Shown: in pieces, positions 49,030 through 61,039 of the stretch
Numbering within the stretch: the first letter of the stretch is position 1
Layout: the number at the start of each line of letters is the position of its first letter
NCBI GenBank assembly: GCA_030248215.1
Contig: JASANG010002214.1
Location: 310,001-374,000 of the forward strand
Direction of reading: 5' to 3'
DNA length: 64,000 nucleotides
DNA from: Enoplolaimus lenunculus
Lineage: Eukaryota > Nematoda > Enoplea > Enoplida > Thoracostomopsidae
The notes under the pieces: model-generated
Seen by the model: the letters and a program-made list of their open reading frames with translations, nothing else
Told to the model about the DNA's origin: nothing
Database searches by the model: none
Program-made: the position numbers and the translations under genes

Positions 49030-49198
49030 CAAGCCCGCAGGCAAGGGGGGCCAGGGGGCTCAGTCCCCCCTGGAAAAATTTTGGCCCCGTCCCCTAGAAA
49101 ATTTGCAACCTTGCTTGTAAGTCAACAAAACCCTTGTATGCCCTCCTGAAAAATTTTTAGCCCCCACCCCAAAGCAAGGTGAGCTGGCTACGGGCCTG
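49030..49198. mobile_element. hAT-type MITE, CAGGCCCGTAGCC family
   Basis: Begins caagcccgcaggcaagggg and ends gagctggctacgggcctg. Flanks cgcggcag and cgcggcaa agree at 7 of 8, the best-preserved target duplication of this family here. Confidence 0.92.
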
Positions 49199-49754
49199 CG
49201 CGGCAACCGAGGACAGTGATGGGAGCCGACCCCCCTATTTTGTAGTGGGAAAATTTTGCATATCATAGAACGGAAATGTTTTTTGAAAAAAATAAGGACG
49301 CTGGGGTCGCGAGGTTTGCGGTCCATTTGTGGTTCCTCCTTTTTGGGAACATATGCTTCGCGCCCTTGCCTTTAGATGACAAAATTTGGTCGAAAATAGA
49401 CAAGGGTCGAAAAAGCGCTCCTTGAATGTATCTGAGTCACACGTCCCAAGGAGGCGAGGGCCGCGTACTGAGTGTAGGGGTTGATAACCTCGCCATCGTC
49501 CAACATCCAAATTTCATAACGTGAATAGCGAAGATTGGCCGTGACGCGAGCGATAAGCTAGACACACTTTCAGTGCTAGGCATTAAACCATCACAAAAAA
49601 GCTTTGGCAATATCCGAGGGCTTAAGCTCGTTAGCCCCCCGCCCCAACAATTACGCCACTGATCTGCGAAGCGCAGCACACCAACTTTCCAAATGCAAGT
49701 TTTTTTGAATTTCGTGGATTTGTGCCCCCCTCGTCAAATATCGTACACATTTTT

Positions 49755-49890
49755 AAACTTCAGCGGTTGGGGCCCCAAACTCCATGGTGGGGCCCCCAAA
49801 CTCGTTAGCGAGAAGCCAGACGCATTTTTAAACTTCAGCGGTTTTTGTTTCAACCCGGTTAGTGGCTGCTCCGACCCAAGCGCCGGTCAC
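49755..49890. mobile_element. Partial MITE, CAGGGCCGGAGCAG family
   Basis: ggtggggcccccaaactcg, tagcgagaagccagacgcat and ttagtggctgctccgaccc match the 25899 and 43235 copies; the left end is not clear. Confidence 0.65.
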
Positions 49891-50156
49891 GACCATTGTA
49901 TAAATGGCATATCAGATGATTTTCCCACCACAAAATGAAAATTACAATTTACACGCGTTTTATTTAAATTCAGTCGTATGTTAATGTTGTATGCTCAGTC
50001 AAAATGTTTACATCGCATTTAAGATTTGACTCTGAATCGTGGGAAAAATTAGTCTCAAATTTGTAATTCACTCCCATTTTCGCAGGCGTTCAGCAGGGGT
50101 GAATCTCAAGAAGAATCGAACACTTTGGGGCACTATAGATTGTGAGACAATTTGGC

Positions 50157-50310
50157 TACAGGCTCGCAGCCAGCCAACCTTGCTAGTGTGGGCTAAACAA
50201 TTTTTCATGAGGGGCATACAAGTGTTTTTATTGACTTAAAAGCAAGGAGGAAAATTTTCTGGGTGGAGGCACAATCCATCCACACGGTTGCTGAGCCCAC
50301 CCCCAGGCAT
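50157..50310. mobile_element. hAT-type MITE, CAGGCCCGTAGCC family
   Basis: caggctcgcagccagccaac at the left, atgaggggcatacaagtg in the middle. The right end cacggttgctgagcccac is decayed. Confidence 0.68.
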
Positions 50311-50404
50311 CTTCGGGTTGCCGACCCAATCTGCTATTCAGGCCAGTTACTAATAGCGTAGAAAAAAAATTGACATTCTGCGAAATCATTGCACACATTT
50401 CTTC

Positions 50405-50577
50405 AGTTGCGACCGCAAAAAATAATGTTTGGGGAAGGCGCCAAATAATTTTGGATGCACCTCTACAATTGCAACTGAAGATTGTGTACTTTTAGATCGA
50501 GTCAATTTAAGGGGCACCAGCCAAATTTGGAGGGGCATTCGCACAGCACCCATATGCCCCCATTGGGACGCCCCCCA
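50405..50577. mobile_element. MITE, CAGGGGCGTCCGCAG family
   Basis: cgcaaaaaataatgtttggg, caattgcaactgaagattg, ggcaccagccaaatttgg and cccattgggacgcccccc follow the order in the 42600 copy. The left terminus is decayed. Confidence 0.65.
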
Positions 50578-51142
50578 ATTATTTTTTCAATTAGAATTGT
50601 TTTAAATGCAAATTCCATCCTTGATTTTAACATTTGATTCATATCCGGTATTTTTCAACGTTTTGTAGAATTAAAAAGTAATTTCTACAAACCGTTGCAA
50701 TTAAAATAGTTGTTTTCGACTGTATTTTTGCGATATATTTTATCACTCTATAGTTTGATTTCTGTCGGCTCTCAAGTATATGATAAATATTTTTCGAAAA
50801 AGGTAGGTATGTTCAGCCGCGCTCCCCGAACGATAATTCATTAACGCGACAATTGCCCAAATGTGACAATTGCTCAAACGCCAGTCGTGCAAACGCGTCA
50901 AACGCCCATTGTCTACGCACAACGGGGCATTGAGCTTTTAAGAGGGCCGTATGCCACAAAAGAATTGCTGGCCTCTCGTGTGTATTTCATGATTTAGCCT
51001 TTGATTGGCCTTCTCTGGACTACTGTCAGCCGATCCTTAAACGTTTCTGTAGTAACCGGGATCAGACTAATAGTTGATTTATCGAAATAAGTAGAACCAC
51101 TTACTGTTTGGTTACGGACTGTTATTTATTGTTCAACGCATC

Positions 51143-51319
51143 CAATGGCGGATCTATTGGGGGAGCACCCCGGCCGTGGGCCCCCCCAACAGCATCTCGA
51201 CAAAAATTGTATAGCAATTTTGTGACAATAGTTAGTGGTTTGTGTATGGGTCAAAAGTAGGTTTATTACCTGTGAAATTTTGGCCCGCCCCCCATTTTGA
51301 GATCCTGGATCCGCCACTG
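51143..51319. mobile_element. hAT-type MITE, CAGTGGCGGATCC family
   Basis: Begins caatggcggatctattgg and ends ctggatccgccactg. Flanked by perfect AACGCATC duplications (51135-51142 and 51320-51327). Confidence 0.93.
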
Positions 51320-51796
51320 AACGCATCTTCTGTTATTGAAACCCCCACTGTTGTTTAGGCAATCGTCGTTTGGGAAATGGTCACGTTTGGGAAATTTTTG
51401 TTTGAACAATCAAGTGTAATCAGACGGCTTGAGATTCGTAAAGTCAGGAGTGGAATCAATCAAGAAAAACTTTTCAGCGATTACGTTTATGTGTTTTTTT
51501 AAAAATGAAATTTCACATATAATAACACTTTTTACAATTGGCCCCTAAAAATTCTGATTGGCCCCTAAAAATTTGTGTTTAGGGGCCAATTGACCCCTAA
51601 TTTTGAGATGAAAAAACCAGCTGCTGCTGCTGCTATTATAACACTTCCAAGGTCTTAATGGTTACTTTTTTAAGTAATTACTAAGATCGATTAGGATAAA
51701 AATTTTATTCTAACCGTTGTTAGTGTGCCGACCCTCGCGTACCATGGTTTGTAGCATTGATTTGTTTTTAACGCAAACAATTTTCCACCGTTTTAG

Positions 51797-52042
51797 GGTC
51801 TTGACCCCCGAAATCATTCATCGTCATCATCGTCGCCAACACCTAACAACACGACAATGCCACAAGACAAAATAGCCGATCCCCAGAACGCTAAAACGAC
51901 CGAAAGTAGTAGCGGCGAACTAAGTGGATCGAGTAAACCAGCTGTCAACGGACAGCCCGGTCTCGATGGAGGCCCTCAAATGGTTCAAGTTGTGATCAGT
52001 CGTGGCAGCGGTGGTATTGGATTGAGTATTGTTGCTGCTGAG
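51797..52042 (+). CDS. AFDN: PDZ exon 1: Ser/Pro linker and N-terminal PDZ strand, afadin-like
   Basis: 82 codons, phase 0 at both ends, between CCGTTTTAG and GAG|GTAAGATA. The peptide starts GLDPRNHSSSSSSPTPNN, stays Ser/Gly/Asn-rich, then enters the PDZ fold with QMVQVVISRGSGGIGLSIVAAE. GIGLSIV corresponds to the carboxylate-binding GLGF loop and strand 2, and GLSIVAA is typical of the afadin/Canoe PDZ, which binds C-terminal tails such as those of nectins. The exon ends inside the strand 2-3 region and the next exon continues it. Membership of a PDZ protein is firm. Afadin identity rests on this domain only, since no DIL, FHA or RA domain is seen in the window. Confidence 0.88.
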
Positions 52043-52136
52043 GTAAGATATTTTGGTTAATTCCTGGTTTTGTTTAATTCCTTCCGGAATGTATTACGTA
52101 ATTCGGAAAATTTACGCCTACACACACGGTGTGTTT

Positions 52137-52293
52137 GGGTTCCGCTATACTTTATCGAACAGGATGCCGGATAGCGCCGCTAAACGCCATGCGCAGCGGC
52201 TTGCGGTAATTTTTATTAAAAAGTTTTGCAACGGCGCGCGGCGCTGTGCGGCAAAATTTTGCCGTGCCGCGCGGGGCAAATATAGCGCAACCC
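52137..52293. mobile_element. MITE with GGGTTGCGCTATAC-type ends, copy 5
   Basis: Begins gggttccgctatactttatc and ends aaatatagcgcaaccc. Internal arms ggatagcgccgctaaacgcc and ggcgcgcggcgctgtgcgg are partly complementary. Confidence 0.82.
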
Positions 52294-54753
52294 TACCCTT
52301 AATGTTAAGTGTGTATGTGTTGTTGGAGTCTGTGACATTAATTTCTAGTGTAAGACGTGTCACAAAGAAGTTTGTGACCATGACTATGGTCGGGTTATAA
52401 ACCAAAAATTTGTGTTAAGGTGGGGTTAACAAGTGCCAATTTTAAAAATTAACATTCGATATCCCCAGGGCAAGTCGTTCTCAGGGTCTTTCTTACTGCA
52501 TTGTGTTATTGTGAACGCTGCATTACTAATTGCTAATTTTGCAAAGCTAAAAATAAAAATATTTCTATTAAGTTGAATTTAAGACGATAAGTATCATTAG
52601 GCTTACACTTAGGGCGGATGCAGGTGCGTTTATTGGGTGGCCTCGTGTAGGGATGCCTACACGCGGTGACATATACATGGAATTAACCAGAAAAAACTTG
52701 AACAACCAATCCTAGCGTTCCATAGAATAGGTACCCTGCAGTGGTCAAAATAATATTCGTCTCCCTTCTTCTATGCTTACGGGCAAAATAAACTTAAAAT
52801 TGGAATATTTCCTCACGAAATAAAATCATGCTGGCACCCCAGAGCCCTTACACCCCCGTTTATGTTAAGCAAAAAATTTGCTAAAAAAATTGAAAACTGT
52901 AATACTCGTAGCTTAATTTTTTACTTCTTTATGCTTTCATGTTTAGCATATTTGTTGAATTTTCACTCAGCCTGGTTTCGTAGATCCCATACCTGTGTGA
53001 CGAGCACCTGAATATATTTCTAAATCCATATCCCGGGTTTAGGTGCCAATATTGGATTTTGCCGCGTTGCGGTTCCTAAATTTAGATATCGGGTTGATGA
53101 CAAACCTGAACCAAAACTTAGAGCTTTATATTGGGTTACTGATTATAGTCGAAGCATTTCGGATTGCCAAAAAACTGATTTGACGAAATATTTTGGCCAC
53201 CTGTGTATCTAAAATCGACCACAAACAGTGTGTTTTTTGAGATTTCGGCTAGCAAGATTTAGAATAATTTGGCTGGATTGTTGTGAGTCCGGAAATATTT
53301 GTACACTCGCAACGTTTGATTACTAAAAAATTTTCGAATAAAAGTTATACCCTACCGAAATGAAAAAATTCTGGCTACTACCATTTGGGGCGGACCTTAG
53401 TCCACACCACAGTTTTCCTGGGTTTGTAATACTTTGCAATGGAGCCAGCAAATCCGTTTTTGCCATTTTTAAATGCTACAAATCCATGGATATTGCAACT
53501 GCAACAGTGTAAGAATGGTATCGCAGTGGTGACAGTAATCTGTATGTAATTACAGTGCTTTTTTCTGCAACATTTCTTTACGTCTTTTTGTAATATTTTG
53601 CAATAAACCCCACAACAGACACAATATCATCATGTATCATTTCATTCGTCAAAATTGACAGATTCGTTTGAAAATTTGAATTTTTTCGTCAAAATTTTTT
53701 TGAGAGAATCTTCAAAATGAAAATTAAAGTGTCTATAAATCGGATATATTACAACGCAATGGATGAGAAATAAAATAGTTTTTCTTCTAAGTACTACGTT
53801 TTTGTCTGATATTTTGCAGGAAATTGGATACGACTCGATATATTTCTTTCTACTTATAAGTAGGGATGTGCCGATACCAAAATTTTTGCTGACGCCGATG
53901 CTGACATTAGTTCACCATGCTTAACAAACAGATAACGATTATAATTTTATAAAACCGGTTCATTTAAATTAATTTTTTCAAACACAAACGCAAGAGAGAT
54001 AAGTTTTCCTTACCAGGCACACTGATATGAGCCCAGAAACGAAATTGATAGCATTCAAACTGACTATTATATGCAAAAAGTATTAGCAAAGAATCGGTAT
54101 TTTTTCGCAGTGCCGATGCCGATTAATCGGCACATCTGCACTAAATACTGTATATAATGTGAACTGGAACCGAATTTTTGATTAAAATTGTAAAAAATTT
54201 AGCAAATGATAAATTTATTAGTGAAAGTATTATTACATGAAGTTCAAGACACGAAATTGTAAAAAATTTAAATTCCTCTGCTTAAAGGATAACTAATACC
54301 TTATGTGCGTGTGTCAGCTTAGATAACAAATGTTAACGCTGCAGTTATCTTTAAACTCCGATTGTCCCCTAACTGGACGAAGGGAAATTTAAACTGAAAG
54401 CAGCAAATTAGGCATCGAATTGAACTGAGTTGGATGCTTAAGCGCGTATTCAGAGGCCTTCGCAGAACATTTTTTATTCAACGTCTCTAGTTAGGGCCCG
54501 TTGTTTAATACAAAATTTTAGTTCTATGTCAGTGCGGCGTGTGGAGTATCCGAATCCTGTATGAGAAGCTATCGCCTGGGTGGTCTACTTGTTTTGATCC
54601 TTCAGTACACAGTTTGCATCTGAGGGATGTAGAACACTATTTATTCACCTTTATATAAGTAGAAATAATTTATCTCTGCGTATATTTGTTTTGCCATGCT
54701 TGTCTGAGCTTCCCGTTCAGTCTCAGAACATTCTACTGCTCAAGCGTGCCACT

Positions 54754-55055
54754 CAGGCCCGTAGTCAGCTCACCTTGCTAGGGGGGCTAAAAATTTTCAG
54801 GTGGGGCATTCAAGGATTTTCGATGAGTTATGAGCAATTGAAAATTTTCTAGGGGCCCATAATTTTTTCAGGGGGCTCAACCCCCCCCTTGGCTACGGGC
54901 CCGGTCTCCCTAATGAGACAGGACTTATCCACCCTGGAAAATGTAGCCCCCCTCTGGCAAATTTTCAACCTTGCTTGTAAGTCAACGAAAAACCTTATAT
55001 GCCCCTTCCGGAAATTGTTTAGTTTCTTTAGCCAGGTGAGCTGGCTACGAGTCTG
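54754..55055. mobile_element. Two CAGGCCCGTAGCC-family MITEs in inverted tandem
   Basis: Copy one, 54754-54902, begins caggcccgtagtcagctcac and ends ccttggctacgggcccgg. A second copy in the opposite internal orientation follows to 55055 (tccaccctggaaaatgtagc, ttgcttgtaagtcaacgaaa, gagctggctacgagtctg). The flanking 8-mers gtgccact and tgcgcaac are similar, so the pair may have inserted as one unit or one within the end of the other. Confidence 0.8.
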
Positions 55056-55832
55056 TGCGCAACTGGGTGCGACTGGATATTAATATACCGGTACCAAATA
55101 TAGATATTGAATTTTTACCTGAACAGGAACCACCTACCGGATATTGTATATATATGTTAAAATAATTTATTTTTTCGATGTATTTTTTGTGTGCTCAAGG
55201 TTTTCGTCTGCTATAAAGATCATACTTTGCTGCTGATAAACCTGAAATTATTTAATGCCAAAATGCATTTAACTCTCTCACTGCCTTACATAAGCTAAAA
55301 GTAGCTGAAAACGCATTAAAACTTGAACTTCTTGACTTGCCCAGAAACGTAATTGCAGCAAAATGTTAAAGCAATCTTTTGTAAAAAAGCAGTTTATTGA
55401 AATTTGGTACGAAACCCGTAAATATCCCGGTTCTGGTAGGTTTATACCGGAACCGGATACGGATATCAGTTTTTGCCGGATATTAAACCGGAACCGTTTA
55501 AATTTTTCATTTTTGAGACACACGGCAAGGGTTCCCTAACATGAGGGTCCTGAGGGCGCAGTATTGCTGGCCAACTTGGTACGTGAGCAGTTTTACTATT
55601 TTATATCCGTTTTTGCTAAAGATTACACAATACGTTTTATTTGCTCAGCGCTTGCTTATCCGTTGTTTTGCTTTAAGTGCTTACAGTATTATACACTGAG
55701 CGTCTTAGTGTTTGCCGTCAAATTCTTTTGAAGCTTTATTTCTTAAAATTGTTAAACCTTAAATTCAACGGTTACATCATTATATACTGTCATCAGTTTA
55801 GCAGCCCGTCAAGGTGTAGTTTACGCCGACTT

Positions 55833-56577
55833 AGCCAACCGGCGTCAGGCCCGTAGCCAGCTCGCCTTGCTAGGGAGGGGTGCTGAAAACATTTTAGAAG
55901 GGGCATTGAAACGTTTTCAATGAGTTACAAGCAAGGTTGAAAACTTGCTAGGGTTGGGCGAATATTTTTCCACGGGGGACCGAGCCTACCCCCCATGGCC
56001 CCCCCTTGGCTACGGGCCCGGTCGGCGTTTGCCCAAAAATATTTGGATTTTGAATGTGTTTGCATATTTGAGCTTCTCATGACCTCCCTTGATCATTTTT
56101 ACGTCTAAATTTGATTTTTTTGAAAAATTCTGTTTTCAAGGTCCCATGGTTCCGTCCTTGGGACCCAAAACTATTTTTTGTCAAAAAAAGTTGATAAATT
56201 ATACGCCATTCTATGCAGCTTGCGGAACTGAGCCTGTTCGGTGTTAAATTTTTTTTGTAATTAGATGATTGGTTAACGAATTATGGTCAAATAACTCGTT
56301 CGGAGCCGTCACAAATCGTTGGCTGCGCGCCAAATCAATAATTTTGCAGCAACGTTCAAATCAGCTTCGCAAGCGGCATCGAATGGCGTATAAATTGTCA
56401 AACATTTTGGCGAAAAAGTTTTCGGGTCCCAAACGAAAACCTTGGGACCTTAAAAAACGAATATTTCAAAAATTCAAATTTAGGCGTCAAACGATCAGAC
56501 GAGGAGGTCATGAGAAGCTCAAACATGCAAAAATTTTTCAAAATCAAAACATTTTTTGCGCAAACGTGGGCTGGCAG
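55833..56577. mobile_element. Foldback element with about 210-bp arms, split by a MITE
   Basis: The left arm (tttgagcttctcatgacctc, caaggtcccatggttccgtc, attatacgccattctatgc, up to about 56235) is the inverted repeat of the right arm at about 56355-56577 (gaatggcgtataaattgtc, aaaccttgggacctt, gaggaggtcatgagaagctc, tttttgcgcaaacgtggg). The palindrome appears to extend left across agccaaccggcgt, which lies on the far side of the MITE at 55846-56020, so the MITE landed near this element's tip. The 105-codon frame over 56269-56586 lies in an arm and is not a gene. Confidence 0.78.
55846..56020. mobile_element. hAT-type MITE, CAGGCCCGTAGCC family, nested
   Basis: Begins caggcccgtagccagctc and ends ccttggctacgggcccg. 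Flanks accggcgt and gtcggcgt agree at 6 of 8. Interior gagttacaagcaaggttgaa. Confidence 0.88.
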
Positions 56578-57039
56578 TGGAAATAATGGAAAAGACCCGT
56601 TTGTTAAATAGCGATTATCCACTCTTGGTTATACTTAAACTCCACACAACGTCGTTAAGCTGTTTGTTGGATGGCGTTGTTTCCATGATAACTTAACCGG
56701 TAATGGGCTGTTGGCGAAACCCTTATCCTTGTAAAGACTCGCCGACTAGACATAGACCATTTATCGCACATCTTTGTGCTTAACCTTCGGTATAGGGTTC
56801 TGTTTCGGACACACTGTCTGGCGAAAAATTGTCATATATTAATAAGCACCAACAAATACTGTAACATGATTTTTGGGCTCATGCAAAATAAAACAAACAT
56901 CTGTCTTCATAACTCGACCTTATTTTTCACTATGTTTATACTCAAACAAGACGTACTCGACGTTTGATTTGCCGCGCAGTCGAACGGAAAAATAGTTTTG
57001 ATATCGGGAAAACATAGAGAGGCGGGGTAACGTTTAGTC

Positions 57040-57235
57040 ACAGATATGGATCAAGAATGTTCTGCCGAAGGGACGGACTGTACGATATATTTGGAAAGAA
57101 AATTAGATAGCTAATCGACCAAGAAGCCAAACGCAATTTGAGTAACTCAACTTTAATACAAATTTTTGTGATTTGATCGCTTGTTGACGGGTGGGTACGG
57201 CCTTAAATGTGGTCCGCATTTGGATCCGCCCAGTC
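57040..57235. mobile_element. Possible old MITE related to the GGATCC-ended families
   Basis: agatatggatcaagaatg at the left and catttggatccgcccagtc at the right enclose gaccaagaagccaaacgca, which recurs near 48300 and 59640. Boundaries are approximate. Confidence 0.4.
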
Positions 57236-58094
57236 TGATTTGACGTTGGTTTTAATTGTATTCATATCGGTCAATAAAATCATTCGCTGAGCGGACGGTC
57301 AACAGAGTATGCAACAATATATCAGCAGCCTCAACGTTTCTTTTTGTTACTAAATAAATTTTTTCAGAGTCCGTTATTACAAAAAAAACCGTAATTTTCC
57401 GCGACGAAAGTCAAACTTTGTGTATGCGTTCTATTGTTGCGCTGATTTTTGAGGGTCTTGTGTTGTTTCCTGTACGAATTCGCTGACGCGTCCAAGGGGG
57501 TCGGCTTAAACCGTGACTCTGGCTACTTACAATGGGATCAAAAACCAAAAGTTTTTTGTTAAGATTTAGTACTAAAATTGTGGTTTGGCTTCTCGTTCGC
57601 TTTCGTCGGTGGCTTATTTTACTGTTATAATATCGCGGCCGGACGAATGAGAACGTTTTTGAATCGGCCACTGTATCAATCGTAATAGGGTCGATGCAGG
57701 TAGACATTTCATGTGTTTTTGTAGTATGATCGACAAAATTGTAGCGCTAACGTTGACTTGTATATACGAAATGCGACCTGTACTTATACTTAAGAGTGAC
57801 CGGCAACATGTTTAGATTAGATTGCTTTCGAAATCAAGCTTATAGTTGTTGTCTGAATGAGTGAACAAAGAGGTTAAACGGCTTTTGTACGGTTTCTCAA
57901 CTTATTTTAGCCTAAGCCTAAATCTTGTCTAATCTGAAAATATAAATCTATCCTAAAGCCTTAATAATGCCATAAATTTGAATATTTGACCAATTGTGGT
58001 AAACGAAGCATACGACAGCCTTTAAACTTTCACAGTCTGTGAAATTACCCCCATTTATTTCGTTTGAGGGTTAGCAAATTATTTTTGTGGTTTT

Positions 58095-58185
58095 TTTATT
58101 TCAACCGGTTCGTGTGGGGACCCTTTTAGGGGTGCCCCCCCAGATGGGTGGCTATGCGGGGTGCCTGTTCCGGCCCTGTGTCTCA
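58095..58185. mobile_element. Partial MITE, CAGGGCCGGAGCAG family
   Basis: caaccggttcgtgtgggg, acccttttaggggtgccccc and gcctgttccggccctg match the right half of the 25899 copy. Confidence 0.65.
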
Positions 58186-58928
58186 TCCTGTTAGTGTTTG
58201 CCTAAAATGGTTGGGTTTTGAAAATTTTAATTTAAATTTAGCATTACTTTTTCCTGATATGTTTTGAACGACAAATTTGAAGTTCTTAAAAATTGAATTT
58301 TTGAGATACTCTACGTATCTCTCATACATAGGGACTGAAAATATTATTGACTTTTGTCCATTATTCGTACACTTTATATTCCAATCAGTGCATGCGGGTT
58401 CGCTAAGCAGAATGGTGTTAACGTTTTCGTCGATGGGACAACTTCTTCATGAGATGTGGTCAAAAAATAATTTCGCTAAATTACTAAACCGTAGCCAGTG
58501 GGTGAATTTGGCCGATTTTTTGCAAAAGAATTTTTCATTATACTAAGGTGGTACTTTAAGACCTCAAATTTTTGACTTCTCTCAAAAATCAGTTGTTATG
58601 TTCTGGAATGTTCAGGGGAAATAGGAAACCAGCGGCAGCATGCAGGTGTACAGCTATTTAAAGTTCTAACTCAACCGCTGTTGAAGAGTTGCAACGGGAT
58701 CACTATATAGCTGACCCGTGATCTGTTTAACCAACGACCCTTGGCTTGATTCAAATCGCAACCAAAAGACGGCAAAATAATGGATGTCCTTATACATATG
58801 AAGTAATTAAAAACAAATTGATCTGGGATCCTGATGGACTAACCTGTGTCACGCTGACCAGCTTCTAACTCTGCGCTCTTGTATACTTCTGCCGCACAGC
58901 TTTTCGAAATTTTCAGATTCGTCACTCT

Positions 58929-59129
58929 GGCCCATATAAAGATCAGGGACGGAACGTTTTCCTGCTGGGTTAGAAAATAGTAAGCTTAAGCTTTAGACTA
59001 ATTTTTTGCTTGGCTTAACCTAGGGTTTAGGCGTAGGCTTAGGAATATGTTCATTGTTTACGCTTAGCTTAGGCTTAGGCTTTAGAATACGCTTATAATA
59101 CTGTTCCGCCCCAGTTCTTTACATTGGCC
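58929..59129. mobile_element. GGCC-ended MITE with TTAGGC-like core, family 1
   Basis: Begins ggcccatataaagatcagg and ends agttctttacattggcc. Flanks gtcactct and gtcactcc agree at 7 of 8. Core ggcgtaggcttagg and gcttagcttaggcttagg. Confidence 0.93.
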
Positions 59130-59798
59130 GTCACTCCTTATGCTTGAGACTCACGCTTTACGGTCGGGACAACACGGGATGGGGTCATTACTACAATTGA
59201 AAATATATTTTGAAACATATAAAACATTCTATGCTATCAAAATTTTCGTTGGTTTCATAAGAATACTTGCCCCCTCCCTTGCTCCCATTCTATTACGAAC
59301 TCCGCGATTGTGGTGCTGTGTTTAAGTACGTACTCCAGTATCAGTATTGAAAATCGACGGACATACGCGTATATCTTGTATATTCCACACACTTCAAAGC
59401 TATCATGACACTAATTCGAACTCATGTTTTAAGTGTCGTTAAAGAATTTAAAACTCTTAAGTGCAGTTTTGTAGTTGAAACAAAACGAAAAAAAATGGTT
59501 TCTACAAATCGGTCGGAAATTTTTTGTTTTTTTGGTGTTCGAATTTACACACTCGTATAATTTCAACAAGAATTAATAGTCTGCAGTGGAGGATTTAGAA
59601 TTTTCTGACGAGGGGGGCACACGTGACAATGGTAAAAAGAACGCGAGCCAGCGAAGCGAGTCTCATGCCAGCTGCAATATTAATAGTTAATCTTAATACA
59701 AACTTTAGTGTTTTGATCCCTGTTTTGGCTAATCATAGCCTGGTTAGACGCTATTAAGATCCGTTTGTGCGGACTTGATTTGTGTTTTTGTGTTATCC

Positions 59799-59985
59799 TT
59801 GAAAAAATGTTGCAAAATTGGAAAAATGTTGCAAAATTTGAAAAAATGTTGCGAAATTTGAAAAAATGCTACAAAATTTGAAAAATGTTGCAAAATTTGA
59901 AAAAATGTTGCAAAATTTGAAAAAATGTTGCAAAATTTGAAAAAATGTTGCAAAATTTGAAAAAATATTGCAAAATTTGTACCAG
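59799..59985. repeat. 20-bp minisatellite (about 9 units)
   Basis: Unit GAAAAAATGTTGCAAAATTT repeated head to tail with one-base length changes. It opens a minus-strand frame reading HFFKFCNIF-like repeats, which is not a gene. Confidence 0.9.
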
Positions 59986-60241
59986 TAGTAGTATTATTGT
60001 GCATTTATAGCATTATTTTTGAGACTCGAACGTTAAAAATTGATTTTTGTACAATATAATTTGTTTAAATGTTTGAATACAGATTTAGGGATTTTGTTGT
60101 TGTTTGACAGCAAAATGTGTTTATTCCTTGTTGAAGTGAAATCCCGGTTACACTCCTGTAACCTGTTGACATACATACATCTTTTCAAAACACAATATGT
60201 GCATCATGCGACCGAATACTTATATACCGAATATACCGTAT

Positions 60242-60490
60242 AACCGGAACCGAAGCCGAGTAGCGAATTTTCAACGGAACCGGATGTTGGATTTTTCACA
60301 TAACCTGAACCGAAGCCGAGTAGCGAATTTTCATCGTAACCGGATGTTGGTTTTTTCACACAACCGGAACCGAAGCCGAGTAGCGAATTTTCAACGTAAC
60401 CGGTTGTTGGATTATTTGGATTATTCACATAACCGGGACCGAAACCGAGTAGCGAATTTTCAACGGAACCGGATGTTGGATTTTTCACAT
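60242..60490. repeat. 60-bp minisatellite (4 units)
   Basis: Unit starts AACCGGAACCGAAGCCGAGT, continues agcgaattttcaacgg and aaccggatgttggatttttc. Starts near 60242, 60302, 60362 and 60431; the third unit carries 9 extra bases. Confidence 0.9.
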
Positions 60491-60973
60491 TTCCTGCGTA
60501 GTTTTGCTTTAATTATAATACATCTGCATACAATATGTTTAAAGCTTATAAATTGGCGTTGTTCCGCACCCCGTAGAAGTTTCAAGGCTTGTTCCCCTAT
60601 CTTGTCTGGTTAGTTTCATAAACCATATTTGAGACAAATTGGTTGATTTTGTTATTAATTGAAAATAATAAATTTTTGTACATATACCACTAAAGCAATA
60701 TCGGTTCAGAGTAGAAAAGACGCACAGGATAACGTAGTTTCAATTTATTTAAAAATGAAATTTTTCCAAAAAGATTGGGGGAGCGGGGACCTGAGTCCCC
60801 TTGGCATCTCCTCTGGTTACGCCCCGGCCTATACACCACAGCACATTGAACGCTTTTAACGGTTCAGCCTTCGTACAGTTGAAACGTACCAAATGTCATC
60901 ACAATTTTAATTCAATATTCCTGACCCGTTTTGTATTTGACTATGTTACATAATTGGTTTAGTTTGGTTTTAG

Positions 60974-61039
60974 GCTCCTACTAATAGATCATTGGGTATT
61001 TATATCAAGAAGGTCATTCCAAACAGTCCCGCTGATCAA
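60974..61039 (+). CDS. AFDN: PDZ exon 2: central PDZ strand, afadin-like
   Basis: 22 codons, phase 0 at both ends, between GGTTTTAG and CAA|GTAAGT. It encodes APTNRSLGIYIKKVIPNSPA plus DQ. LGIYIKKVIP is the canonical PDZ strand 3-4 segment, equivalent as I recall it to LGIYVKSVV in vertebrate afadin, and SPA is the usual start of helix A. The small exon joins IVAAE on the left and DGRLQSGDQLL on the right without breaking the fold, which is strong evidence that the four exons form one domain. Confidence 0.93.

Larger units (their letters stand above)
47173..51796 (+). other. Intron (about 4.6 kb)
   Basis: From GTAAGTAT at 47173 to CCGTTTTAG ending at 51796. It contains MITEs listed separately and otherwise AT-rich sequence. 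At about 48240-48425, cagtggtggatccagaaac and gcttggattcaccaatgg look like ends of an old relative of the CAGTGGCGGATCC family. At 51538-51595 a short palindromic repeat of ggcccctaaaaatt occurs. Confidence 0.8.
52043..60973 (+). other. Intron within the PDZ domain (about 8.9 kb)
   Basis: From GTAAGATA at 52043 to GGTTTTAG ending at 60973. Holds several MITEs, a foldback element and two minisatellites, annotated separately. The stretch 52294-54753 is otherwise unremarkable AT-rich sequence. 55070-55500 has scattered ccggaaccgg and ccggtaccaa motifs resembling the CAGGGTGCAACC and 60-bp repeat families. Confidence 0.85.

Noticed and set aside
56269-56586. 105-codon + strand frame rich in Lys/Arg/Gln
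   Set aside because: Lies in the spacer and right arm of a foldback element.
59744-60004. Minus-strand frame with repeated HFFKFCNIF
   Set aside because: A translation of the 20-bp minisatellite.
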